Assembly: GCA_944321735.1 (NCBI GenBank)
Contig: CALUMK010000002.1
Location: 124,001 to 188,000 of the forward strand
DNA from: an uncultured Bacteroidales bacterium
GTDB lineage: Bacteria; Bacteroidota; Bacteroidia; Bacteroidales; P3
DNA length: 64,000 bases
Direction: 5' to 3'
Of the stretch, positions 1 to 7,913 are shown in pieces. The position numbers were made by a program, and so were the translations under genes. Every line of letters starts with the position of its first letter. The first letter of the stretch is position 1. A model generated the notes under the pieces. The model worked only from the letters and a program-made list of their open reading frames with translations, searched no databases and had not been told where the DNA came from.

Positions 1-131
1 AAAATACGTTTGTGGATGTGTTGAGCGAGAAATCCACTTACTTGGCGGCGGTAGAGGAGATGCTGAAGGCCAAATACCAGACCGTGCTGGCCTTGCGTTT
101 GTTGGCATTCTATATGGGGAGCGAGGCTTGA
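1..131 (+). CDS. TolC-like outer-membrane efflux protein, C-terminal end only
   Basis: The reading frame that enters the window at base 3 and stops at TGA 129-131 encodes about 42 residues, ending YQTVLALRLLAFYMGSEA. This resembles the last helix of TolC-family outer-membrane efflux proteins, which typically end in a stretch like AKYQ..(F/L)..(K/R)LL.(F/Y)Y.G. The gene lies 47 bases ahead of a MacA-like adaptor on the same strand, the normal order for a tripartite pump in Bacteroidales. The start lies upstream of the window, so the family is inferred from this short tail plus context. Confidence 0.6.
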   Translation, partial: NTFVDVLSEKSTYLAAVEEMLKAKYQTVLALRLLAFYMGSEA

Positions 132-178
132 GTTGTTGGAACGGGAAATCTGCGCATAAGCTTTGAAAAAATAAAATC

Positions 179-1516
179 ATGACAAGGAAAAAGAAAACCA
201 TATTATGGGTTCTGCTGGCCTTTGCCGTATTGGCTGTGGCGGCTTGGCTTCTTGTTCGTTTTACGGCCGCCAAGCCCGAGGCAGGTATCCTGACCGAGAC
301 CCTTTCCCGGGGCGATATGGAGAACAGCGTGACCGCAACGGGAACAGTAGAACCTTTGGAACAGGTGGAAGTGGGAACTCAGGTGTCGGGCATCATTGCC
401 AAGATTTACGTGGATTATAATTCGCAAGTCAAAGAGGGGCAGATTATTGCGGAACTGGACAAGGATGTGCTGGAAACCGAGCTGGCTTCGGCCAAACTTT
501 CAGTGGAGTCGAACAAGAACGAATACGAGTACCAGCAGAAGAACTACAACCGTACCAAGAGCCTGTACGAACAGTCTTTGGTCAGCGAGAGCGAGTACGA
601 GACTGCCGAGTACAACTACAACAAGGCGAAGATAGCCTACCAGCAGGCAGTGGCGCAGGAGGACAAGGCGCGGACAAACTTAGGGTATGCCACGATTTAT
701 TCGCCGATTGACGGCGTGGTGATTTCACGCGCCGTAGAGGAAGGGCAGACCGTGGCTTCGAGCTATAGCACGCCGACCTTGTTCACGATTGCCAACGATT
801 TGCGGAAGGTGCAGGTAGTGGCCGATGTGGACGAGGCGGACATAGGCTCGGTGCACGAGGGAGCCGAAGTGTCATTTTCGGTGGATGCCTATCCGGGCGA
901 AATTTTCGAAGGGGAGGTGAACCAGGTGAGGATGGAAGCCATCACGACAAACAATGTGGTGACGTACGAGGTGGTAATCCATGCCGATAACCCGGATTTG
1001 AAATTGAAGCCGGGTCTGACGGCCAATATCAGCATCTATTCGATGAGGCGCAGCGGGGTGCTTCGTCTGCCGGTCAAGGCGGTGCGCTTCAAGCCGGAGG
1101 GCGATGCCGTTCCGGGAATGAAACCGGAGGGTGCCGGGATTGAAGGGAACATGCCGCCGAAGCCTTCGATGCCGGAGGGTGATTTTCCGGGGTCGATGCC
1201 GGATGGACCGATGCCGGAAGGTATCGAATTTCCGAAGCCGGGAGTTGTAGGGAGCAATGTCTCTTTGTCCGGCGAGGAGCAGGAGGTGTTGGTATTCGTA
1301 TGGAAGAAGGACAGTTCCGGACAAGGAAGACCTGTGCCGCGCAAGGTGAAGATCGGGGTTACCGACCGGATTTATTATGAAGTGATAGAGGGGCTTTCGG
1401 AAGGGGATGAAGTTTGCGTGGGAGTGGCTTCGGGAGCAGAGGAAATCATGATGCCGTCTGGAGAAAGGAGTCCGTTCATGCCGGGGCCTCCGGGGCGGAA
1501 TAACAAAAAGAAGTAG
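179..1516 (+). CDS. macA: MacA-like periplasmic adaptor of a tripartite ABC efflux pump
   Basis: A 445-residue membrane-fusion protein that would link an inner-membrane MacB-type transporter to a TolC-type channel. An N-terminal membrane anchor (about residues 8-27) is followed by the lipoyl/barrel-sandwich start (GTVEPLEQVEVGTQVSG), a long coiled-coil hairpin (about 85-165), the second lipoyl half (TIYSPIDGVVISRAVEEGQTV) and a beta-barrel domain. Unusual for the family is a Met/Pro/Gly-rich insert at about residues 306-355, with a second short Met/Pro stretch at the C terminus. The next gene starts 5 bases downstream, so they are co-transcribed. The substrate cannot be read from sequence. 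Macrolide export is the name-giving role of the family, not evidence here. Confidence 0.88.
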   Translation: MTRKKKTILWVLLAFAVLAVAAWLLVRFTAAKPEAGILTETLSRGDMENSVTATGTVEPLEQVEVGTQVSGIIAKIYVDYNSQVKEGQIIAELDKDVLETELASAKLSVESNKNEYEYQQKNYNRTKSLYEQSLVSESEYETAEYNYNKAKIAYQQAVAQEDKARTNLGYATIYSPIDGVVISRAVEEGQTVASSYSTPTLFTIANDLRKVQVVADVDEADIGSVHEGAEVSFSVDAYPGEIFEGEVNQVRMEAITTNNVVTYEVVIHADNPDLKLKPGLTANISIYSMRRSGVLRLPVKAVRFKPEGDAVPGMKPEGAGIEGNMPPKPSMPEGDFPGSMPDGPMPEGIEFPKPGVVGSNVSLSGEEQEVLVFVWKKDSSGQGRPVPRKVKIGVTDRIYYEVIEGLSEGDEVCVGVASGAEEIMMPSGERSPFMPGPPGRNNKKK

Positions 1517-1521
1517 GAGCG

Positions 1522-2352
1522 ATGGAAACGGGCGAGATGAAGTCGGCCTTGCCGGATTTCGGGGCGATTCGGGGCGATTCGGCGGCATTGGGTCGGAAAA
1601 TTCCGGATTCGGCAAAGAAAATCATCGAGGTAGAGGAATTGCGCCGGGACTTCCAGGTGGGAGACGAGACGGTTCATGCCTTGCGGGGTATCAGTTTCGA
1701 TATACGGGAAGGGGAGTTTGTGACCATCATGGGAACCAGCGGTTCGGGAAAGAGTACCTTGCTGAATATTTTGGGATGCTTGGATACGCCTACTTCGGGC
1801 GAATACCGTTTGGACGGGATTCCGGTCCGCAGCATGGACAAGAACCGCCGGGCGGAGATACGCAACCGGAAGATAGGTTTTGTGTTTCAGTCTTATAATC
1901 TGTTGCCAAAGACTACGGCTTTGGAAAATGTGGAACTGCCTTTGCTGTACAATCCGGCGGTGGGTGCCGAAGAACGCAGGCTTCGTTCGTTGGAGGCTTT
2001 GCAGAAAGTGGGATTGGCCGACCGGGTGCAGCATCGTTCCAACCAGATGTCGGGCGGGCAGCAGCAGCGGGTGGCCATTGCCAGGGCCTTGGTCAACGAC
2101 CCGGTGCTGATTCTGGCCGACGAGGCGACTGGCAATCTGGATACGCGGACTTCGTATGAGATTCTGAGCCTGTTCCAGGAATTGCACCAGGCCGGGCGGA
2201 CTATCGTGTTCGTGACCCATAACCCGGAACTGTCCCGTTTCAGCAGCCGGACTATCGTTTTGCGGGACGGGCATGTCGTCCAGGATTCGCTGAACCGGGA
2301 TTTGCGTTCGGCCAAGGAGGCCTTGCAGGCCTTGCCGGTGGAGGACGATTAG
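1522..2352 (+). CDS. MacB-type ABC transporter ATP-binding protein (stand-alone ATPase)
   Basis: A 276-residue ATPase of the MacB/LolD/FtsE type. Walker A is GTSGSGKST (about residue 74), the Q-loop is FVFQSYNLLP, the signature is MSGGQQQR, Walker B is LILADEAT and the switch is VTHNPE. The roughly 35-residue N-terminal extension before the ABC fold is unusual and low in recognisable features. In E. coli MacB the ATPase and permease are one polypeptide. Here they are two genes, as is common in Bacteroidota. A palindromic repeat element fills the gap before the permease gene, so the element sits inside the operon. Confidence 0.9.
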   Translation: METGEMKSALPDFGAIRGDSAALGRKIPDSAKKIIEVEELRRDFQVGDETVHALRGISFDIREGEFVTIMGTSGSGKSTLLNILGCLDTPTSGEYRLDGIPVRSMDKNRRAEIRNRKIGFVFQSYNLLPKTTALENVELPLLYNPAVGAEERRLRSLEALQKVGLADRVQHRSNQMSGGQQQRVAIARALVNDPVLILADEATGNLDTRTSYEILSLFQELHQAGRTIVFVTHNPELSRFSSRTIVLRDGHVVQDSLNRDLRSAKEALQALPVEDD

Positions 2353-2466
2353 CTGCGGTGTGTCAGAGCGAGTAAGATGCAAGGCGCTGAGAGCGAGAAC
2401 GAAGGAGCGTACTTAGGTACGTGAGGAAGCGGGCAACGAAGCCCAACGCGGCAGATGCCGCCTTAA
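2353..2466 (-). repeat. Palindromic element A (GTAC-core family), reversed orientation, inside the efflux operon
   Basis: The element begins at the base after the ATPase stop codon. On the minus strand it reads GGCATCTGCCGCGTTG, then a GC-rich stretch, CACGTACCTAAGTACGCTCC at the centre, then CGCCTTGCATCTTACTCGC and TCTGACACACCGC. The right half is nearly identical to that of the element at 58997-59119. The left arm is shortened, so the outermost bases are not fully paired. It is the only full copy whose orientation is opposite to the preceding gene. Confidence 0.8.
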
Positions 2467-2478
2467 AACCATTTTACA

Positions 2479-3699
2479 ATGAATTGGGGTAATTTAATGC
2501 AAATGGCCTTCCGCTCGTTAAAAAACAACAAGTTCCGTTGTTTCCTGACGATGCTGGGCATTATCATCGGGGTGTCCTCGGTCATCACGATGCTGGCTAT
2601 CGGCCAAGGTTCCAAGCGGAGCATCCAAGCGCAGATTTCCGAGATGGGATCGAACGTGATCATGGTGTTTCCGGGAAACCGCCGGGCGGGCGGGGTAAGG
2701 CTTAGCGCGGACGAGATGCAGACCCTCAAATTGCAGGATTACCGTTCCATCGAGGAGAAAGCCACGCTTTTGAGCCATGTCTCGCCTATGGTCAGCAGCA
2801 GCGGCCAGTTCATTTACGGAGCCAAGAATACGCCCTCCACGCTTTACGGGGTGTCTCCGGATTATCTGGATATCCGTATGCTGGAAGTGGAACGGGGAGA
2901 AATGTTTACCGAGGAGGATATAAATGCCATTGCCAAGGTCTGCGTAGTAGGGCAGACGGTGGTGGATAACTTGTTCGAAGAAGGGGAAGACCCGCTGGGA
3001 AAGACGGTGCGTTTCAACGCTACGCCTTTCAAGATTATCGGGGTGTTGAAAGCCAAGGGCTATAACAGTATGGGGCAGGATCAGGACGATTTGGTGCTGG
3101 CTCCTTATACTTCGGTGCAGAAACGGATTCTGGCGATTACGTATTTGCGGGGACTGTATGCCAGCGCGGTGGACGAGAAGCAAAGCGAGGAAGCTATAGA
3201 GCAGATAGAAGGTATCCTGAGGGAAAATCATCGCTTGCAAGACGGGGTGGAAAACGATTTCGAAGTGCGTTCGCAGGAAGAATTGAGCAATATGCTCAGT
3301 TCCACGACCAATCTGCTGACGGTCTTGCTGGCCAGCATTGCGGGGATTTCGCTTTTGGTCGGAGGAATCGGGATTATGAACATCATGTACGTGTCTGTGA
3401 CAGAGCGGACCAAGGAGATTGGCTTGCGGCTGTCCATCGGCGCCAAGGGGCGGCATATCCTATGGCAGTTTTTGATTGAATCGGTCTTGATCAGTGTCAG
3501 CGGGGGAATTGTGGGAGTCCTTTTGGGGGCTTTGGCTTCAATCGCGGTAAAATATATCGCCGGATGGCCTATCTTTGTGCAGCCATGGTCGGTTTTGCTG
3601 GCCTTTGCGGTCTGCACTGTCACCGGGGTGTTCTTTGGTTGGTATCCGGCCAAGAAGGCTGCCAACCTCGATCCGATAGAAGCATTGCGTTATGAATGA
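2479..3699 (+). CDS. MacB-type ABC transporter permease (FtsX-like)
   Basis: A 406-residue inner-membrane permease with the MacB layout. One transmembrane helix near the N terminus (about 20-42, with the KFRCFLTMLGIIIGVSSVI signature) is followed by a large periplasmic MacB core domain (about 50-270). The FtsX domain comes last, with three helices at about 285-310, 330-360 and 375-395. The motif GIMNIMYVSVTERTKEIGLR is typical of the cytoplasmic loop that couples to the ATPase. It pairs with the ATPase at 1522-2352. Its last 8 bases overlap the start of the histidine kinase gene, indicating translational coupling and a shared transcript. Confidence 0.9.
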   Translation: MNWGNLMQMAFRSLKNNKFRCFLTMLGIIIGVSSVITMLAIGQGSKRSIQAQISEMGSNVIMVFPGNRRAGGVRLSADEMQTLKLQDYRSIEEKATLLSHVSPMVSSSGQFIYGAKNTPSTLYGVSPDYLDIRMLEVERGEMFTEEDINAIAKVCVVGQTVVDNLFEEGEDPLGKTVRFNATPFKIIGVLKAKGYNSMGQDQDDLVLAPYTSVQKRILAITYLRGLYASAVDEKQSEEAIEQIEGILRENHRLQDGVENDFEVRSQEELSNMLSSTTNLLTVLLASIAGISLLVGGIGIMNIMYVSVTERTKEIGLRLSIGAKGRHILWQFLIESVLISVSGGIVGVLLGALASIAVKYIAGWPIFVQPWSVLLAFAVCTVTGVFFGWYPAKKAANLDPIEALRYE

Positions 3700-4816
3700 G
3701 TGGTCCTTTTCTCCGGGCAGACGCTACCGGAACATGTTGATACTGATACATGTAGGCGTCTGGGTGATGTTCTTTAGCTGGCCGTTGGTCTTTTCTCATA
3801 CGGACATCCCTGATTTCCGGCGCTTTTACATGCGTTATCTGATTAGTCCCTTTTTGTGTCTTTGCCTGTTCTATTTCAATTATTTTTTCTTGATACGGCG
3901 TTATCTGTTTGCCGGCAAGATGGTGCGGTATTTCTTGATTAACTTGCTGTGTATCGGGGCATCGGTGATGCTGATGCATTTCTGGCAGAAGAATCTGATG
4001 GATTTGATTTTTGGCAAACCGGATCCTGTTCCTCCCGGAAGGCCGGGTCCGATAGGATGGCTGTTCCTGTTTTCCAATTTTGTCCGTTTTGTCTTGGTTG
4101 TGGGCTTTGCGCTGGCTGTCCGATCCGTGGGACGCCGGTATCGGATGAAGATGGAACGCCAGGCTTTCGAAAAGGAAAAGAACGAAATGGAACTGAACAG
4201 CTTGCGGCAGCAATTGCATCCGCACTTCCTGTTCAATACGCTCAATAATATCTATGCGTTGATTTCGATTGACCAGGAAAAGGCCAAGACGGCGGTGCAT
4301 GATTTGAGCGGCCTTCTGCGGTATGTGTTGAAACAGGGCGAGCAGGATACGGTTTCCTTGTCGGAGGAACTGCATTTCATGAACAGTTATATCGCTTTGA
4401 TGAGCTTGAGGCTTTCTCCCAATACCCGTTTGGAAGTGGACTTCCCGGCAGAGGACTCGGTTCGGTCATGCCAAGTGCCGCCCTTGTTGTCTCTCAATAT
4501 CGTGGAGAATGCTTTCAAGTATGGCATGGCTGCAAATAAATCATTGATTCAGATAAGATTGCAGGTGGATAGGGCAAGGAGGCTGATTTGTTTCCATTGC
4601 CAGAATACCTTTGTGCATGACGATGGCAGGGAACCTTTCGGTGGAGGAGAACGAACCGAATTGGGCTTGCAGAACCTTTACAAGCGGTTGCATTACATCT
4701 ATGGGGAAGAATTCCATTTTGAAGTAGGTCCCAAGGGGGATATGTTCGAGGCGGATCTGCTTGTCCCTTGCCGTGTGGGAAGTGGCAATAGAGACTGCTC
4801 TAAATGTAACAGATAA
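3692..4816 (+). CDS. Sensor histidine kinase, LytS/YehU family
   Basis: A 374-residue kinase. The first 150 residues hold about four transmembrane helices with no large extracellular sensor. They are followed by a coiled linker (about 152-170) and the His_kinase family box LRQQLHPHFLFNTLNN, with H178 the likely phosphorylated histidine. An HATPase domain follows, with the N-box NIVENAFKYG and the G-box LGLQNLYKRL. It overlaps the permease gene by 8 bases and is followed 17 bases later by a LytTR response regulator, its evident partner. The link to an efflux operon suggests that the pair senses envelope stress or a pump substrate; that is inference. Confidence 0.9.
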   Translation: MNEWSFSPGRRYRNMLILIHVGVWVMFFSWPLVFSHTDIPDFRRFYMRYLISPFLCLCLFYFNYFFLIRRYLFAGKMVRYFLINLLCIGASVMLMHFWQKNLMDLIFGKPDPVPPGRPGPIGWLFLFSNFVRFVLVVGFALAVRSVGRRYRMKMERQAFEKEKNEMELNSLRQQLHPHFLFNTLNNIYALISIDQEKAKTAVHDLSGLLRYVLKQGEQDTVSLSEELHFMNSYIALMSLRLSPNTRLEVDFPAEDSVRSCQVPPLLSLNIVENAFKYGMAANKSLIQIRLQVDRARRLICFHCQNTFVHDDGREPFGGGERTELGLQNLYKRLHYIYGEEFHFEVGPKGDMFEADLLVPCRVGSGNRDCSKCNR

Positions 4817-4833
4817 GAGAACAGGAGGATACA

Positions 4834-5667
4834 ATGAAATTAAAATGTGTTGTCGTGGATGACGAGCCTTTGGCAATGGAAATGATGGCCGCCTATGTGC
4901 GCAAGACGCCTTATCTGCAATTGGAAAAGGTTTTTTCCAACAGTCTGGAGGCATTGGACTTCATCAGGTCCAATGCGGTGGATTTGGCTTTCCTGGATAT
5001 CCAGATGCCGGATTTGAACGGCTTGGAACTGAGTAGGCTGTTGGCGGGGCTTTCTACGAGAATCGTGTTTGTGACGGCTTACGAACAGTATGCTTTGCAA
5101 GGATTCAAGGTGGATGCCTTGGATTATCTGCTCAAGCCGGTCAGCTATGTCGATTTTTTACGGGCGGCCGAAAGGGCGTTGCGATGGTTCGAACTTACGG
5201 CGCAGCGGGTTGAAGGCAACGATATGGGGAGGGAAGGCTGCATCGAACTCAAACCGGAAGAAAATCTTGCTGAAGATAAAGGGGCTGTGTACCGGGAAGA
5301 GGGACGTTCGGACAGCATCTTTGTCCGGGCCGATTACCGTTGGGTTCGGATTCGTCTGGAAGATATCTTGTTTGTAGAAAGTGTCCGGGATTATGTCAAG
5401 ATACATCTGGATCCCCAAGGCAAGTCCCGTCAGGATACGCCGGGAGCTCCGTTCTGCGTAATGACCTTGCAGAGCATGAAATCCTTGGAAGAGTGGTTCC
5501 CGGCAGAATCCTTTATGCGGGTGCATCGCTCTTTTCTGGTCAATATGGAACAGGTTTCGGCGGTGGAGAAAGGGCGGATTGTTTTTTCTAACGGGGAGAG
5601 CGTGCCGGTTTCCGATTCTTACAAGCCGGTGGTGGATGCCGCGATTCAAAAGAAAACACTATCCTGA
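4834..5667 (+). CDS. LytTR-family response regulator
   Basis: A 277-residue regulator with an N-terminal receiver domain (acidic residues in VVDDEP, phosphoacceptor D55 in FLDIQMPD, T in FVTAYE, K in LLKPV). After a linker of about 50 residues comes a C-terminal LytTR DNA-binding domain (ILFVESVRDYVKIHL ... FMRVHRSFLVN ... VPVSDSYK). An unusually good Shine-Dalgarno sequence, AGGAGG at 4823-4828, sets the ATG at 4834, whereas most genes here have none. It forms a two-component system with the preceding kinase and probably controls the upstream efflux genes or a nearby target. Confidence 0.92.
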   Translation: MKLKCVVVDDEPLAMEMMAAYVRKTPYLQLEKVFSNSLEALDFIRSNAVDLAFLDIQMPDLNGLELSRLLAGLSTRIVFVTAYEQYALQGFKVDALDYLLKPVSYVDFLRAAERALRWFELTAQRVEGNDMGREGCIELKPEENLAEDKGAVYREEGRSDSIFVRADYRWVRIRLEDILFVESVRDYVKIHLDPQGKSRQDTPGAPFCVMTLQSMKSLEEWFPAESFMRVHRSFLVNMEQVSAVEKGRIVFSNGESVPVSDSYKPVVDAAIQKKTLS

Positions 5668-5724
5668 CCTCCTGTGCTATCCGTTTTTCCCATGGGCAAT
5701 GTCGGTGGCGTGGCCTTTTTTGCG

Positions 5725-5732
5725 TATCTTCG
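5725..5732 (+). promoter_or_regulatory. Candidate -7 box TATCTTCG of the C10 protease gene
   Basis: TATCTTCG differs from the Bacteroidota TAnnTTTG box only by a C at the third position of the TTTG part. It lies 31 bases before the chosen ATG, implying a leader of about 27 bases. No clear -33 TTTG is seen at the usual distance. Confidence 0.4.
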
Positions 5733-5763
5733 CAATGCCAACTGCACTAAAGAGAGATTGCTT

Positions 5764-7875
5764 ATGGATGCATGTGCTCGTTTTCGTCTTTTCTTTTGTT
5801 TTTTTTGTTGGGCAATTGCCGGTCTTCCTGCTTGGGCGGATCCGGTTAGCCCGCAATCCGCCCGGGAAAAGGCAATGGCTTTTTATCTGAAGCAATCGGT
5901 TCCCGGGACAAAAGCCGTGCAGGATTTCCAATTGGTGTATCCGGTGGAGCACGGCCATGCCAAGTCCGAGGGCGGTGCAGGCTGCTATGTTTTCAATGTG
6001 CTGCCGGATGCGGGCTTTGTGATTGTATCGGCTGATGACGATTTGCAAAGCATATTGGCTTATTCGTTGACCGGAGGTTTCGAGGCACGAGATATGCCGG
6101 AGAATCTTTCCTTTTGGATTCAATCTTATGAAAATCAGGTGAAGGCCTATCAGGAGGCTGTACGGCAAGGACTTTTGCATGCTGTCGAGATGGCTGATAC
6201 GCTTGGAGCGGCCTCTGTGCCGGTAGTGGCTCCTTTGCTGGAAAACCATCCGGACGGGGCTATCCTGTATGACCAGGGGCTTCCTTATAATGTACTATGC
6301 CCCAATCCGGATTCGTTGGAAAAACCGATGGTGACCGGATGCGTGGCTACATCCATGGCGATGATTGCCCGTTATCATGAGTGGCCGGAGCGTTCTTTCG
6401 GGTCGGTCGAGTACGAGACGAGGTCGTTGGGGATTCCTATCCGGCATGAATTCGGCGAGAAGGCGTATGATTGGGAGCATATGCTGACAACTTATGCTGA
6501 TTCGACTGGATATACGGAGGAAGAGGCCGAAGCCGTGGCAACCTTGATGCGGGACATGGGCTATGCTGTCCGGATGGACTATGGTTATGATTTGAGCGGG
6601 GCTTTTTCGGACTTCCTGATGCAGGCCTGGGCTTTCCATATGGGGTATTCCAAGAAGATGCGGTTTTTGACGAGGGATTTGTTTGCCGATGCCGATTGGG
6701 CGGATGTAGTCCGTGCGGAATTGGACGAGGGTCGTCCTCTGTATTATGCAGGAAACGGGATAGGCGGAGGCCATGCTTTTGTCTGCGATGGTTACGACGA
6801 TCAAGGCTATTTCCATTTCAATTGGGGCTGGTCCGGCCGGGGAAACGGTTGGTATGCCTTGAATAACTTGGCGCCGACCGATTTGGGGACCGGGGCAGGC
6901 TACGGGGAATACAATAATGACCAGACGATAGTCAGTGGTATCAGACCGGCGCAGGAAGGGGAAGAGGCTGATTTGTTCATTGTGAACAACTCGGAGCGAT
7001 GGCGGTGCCAGGAGGGCCTGTTCGACGCGGAAGATCGGGCGATGGTGAGCCTTGGATGGGCCTCGAATTGCGGGGTCGATACGGTGGATATACGTGTGGG
7101 GCTTACTTTCTGGCAGGATTCGGTTCTTTGCAATGCCTATGTGTTTGATTCGGCTTTGCTTCCTCCCATGTATGGGCTGTATGGTAATGTCATAAGCCTC
7201 AATCCGTTGTCTTTGTTGGAACCGGGTACTTACCAAATGAAGCTTTCGGTGCAGGAAGTAGGTACGGATGAATGGGTCGATGTGGTGGGCAGTACCCGTT
7301 ACAAGGTGGATTATACGTTGATAGTGGGAAATGCCTGTTTTTGGGTCGGTTCGTCCGGGATTCCGGAACATATGCCTGTACGCCATTTGGAAGCTACGGT
7401 GGAGGAAGACAGGCTTTTGTTGGCATGGTCGGATCCGTGTGTGATGCAGCCGGATTTCTATCGGGTGTATCTGGACGATGTGGTAGCGGCCGAGCCGGAT
7501 TCCACCTCGGTGCTGTTCACCGGCATGGCTCCGGGACGTTACAAGGTGGAAGTGATGGCGGTGTATGAGGGTGATGTGGAGTCCGATCGGGTCATGAAAT
7601 ATGTGGAAATCAAGGATGTTGCCAACGAACCTTGGGCGGGGGGTGTGTTGCGGGTTTACCCGAATCCGGCTTCGGGAAGTTTTCGCGTGGATGTGCCTGC
7701 TGCAGGGCATCTCCGTTTGCTGGATTTGGCCGGGCGGCTTATGCTGGAGCAGGATTTGCCTTCGGCGGGCATTTATACGTTGGAGGTTCAAGGCCAGGTG
7801 GCAGGACTGTATTTGCTTGAGTTTTCAGAATCGGGAGGTGCTCGATTGTCGTACCATAAGATTCTGCTGAAATAG
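5764..7875 (+). CDS. Secreted C10 (streptopain-like) cysteine protease with type IX sorting domain
   Basis: A 703-residue exported protease. The start at 5764 gives a signal peptide ending near AWADPVS; an upstream in-frame TTG at 5674 would place extra residues ahead of it. A Spi-type propeptide (about 25-140) precedes the C10 catalytic domain. The catalytic cysteine is C193 in TGCVATSMA and the histidine is H337 in GGGHAFVCDGY, followed by the FHFNWGWSG motif. Beta-rich domains follow. The end (VYPNPASGSFRV ... GLYLLEF ... YHKILLK) is a type A type IX secretion sorting domain. The protein should cross the outer membrane through the type IX system and be anchored or released outside. Relatives include streptopain and interpain. 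Confidence 0.92.
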   Translation: MDACARFRLFFCFFCWAIAGLPAWADPVSPQSAREKAMAFYLKQSVPGTKAVQDFQLVYPVEHGHAKSEGGAGCYVFNVLPDAGFVIVSADDDLQSILAYSLTGGFEARDMPENLSFWIQSYENQVKAYQEAVRQGLLHAVEMADTLGAASVPVVAPLLENHPDGAILYDQGLPYNVLCPNPDSLEKPMVTGCVATSMAMIARYHEWPERSFGSVEYETRSLGIPIRHEFGEKAYDWEHMLTTYADSTGYTEEEAEAVATLMRDMGYAVRMDYGYDLSGAFSDFLMQAWAFHMGYSKKMRFLTRDLFADADWADVVRAELDEGRPLYYAGNGIGGGHAFVCDGYDDQGYFHFNWGWSGRGNGWYALNNLAPTDLGTGAGYGEYNNDQTIVSGIRPAQEGEEADLFIVNNSERWRCQEGLFDAEDRAMVSLGWASNCGVDTVDIRVGLTFWQDSVLCNAYVFDSALLPPMYGLYGNVISLNPLSLLEPGTYQMKLSVQEVGTDEWVDVVGSTRYKVDYTLIVGNACFWVGSSGIPEHMPVRHLEATVEEDRLLLAWSDPCVMQPDFYRVYLDDVVAAEPDSTSVLFTGMAPGRYKVEVMAVYEGDVESDRVMKYVEIKDVANEPWAGGVLRVYPNPASGSFRVDVPAAGHLRLLDLAGRLMLEQDLPSAGIYTLEVQGQVAGLYLLEFSESGGARLSYHKILLK

Positions 7876-7900
7876 AGAGCGTATATCTGCTGAAATAGAG
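7864..7900 (+). repeat. 14-bp direct duplication across the stop codon of the C10 gene
   Basis: CTGCTGAAATAGAG occurs at 7864-7877 and again at 7887-7900. The first copy carries the last codons and stop (TAG) of the protease gene. The second lies between it and the next start. It looks like a small local duplication. Confidence 0.7.
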
Positions 7901-7913
7901 GGCCTATAAGCGT

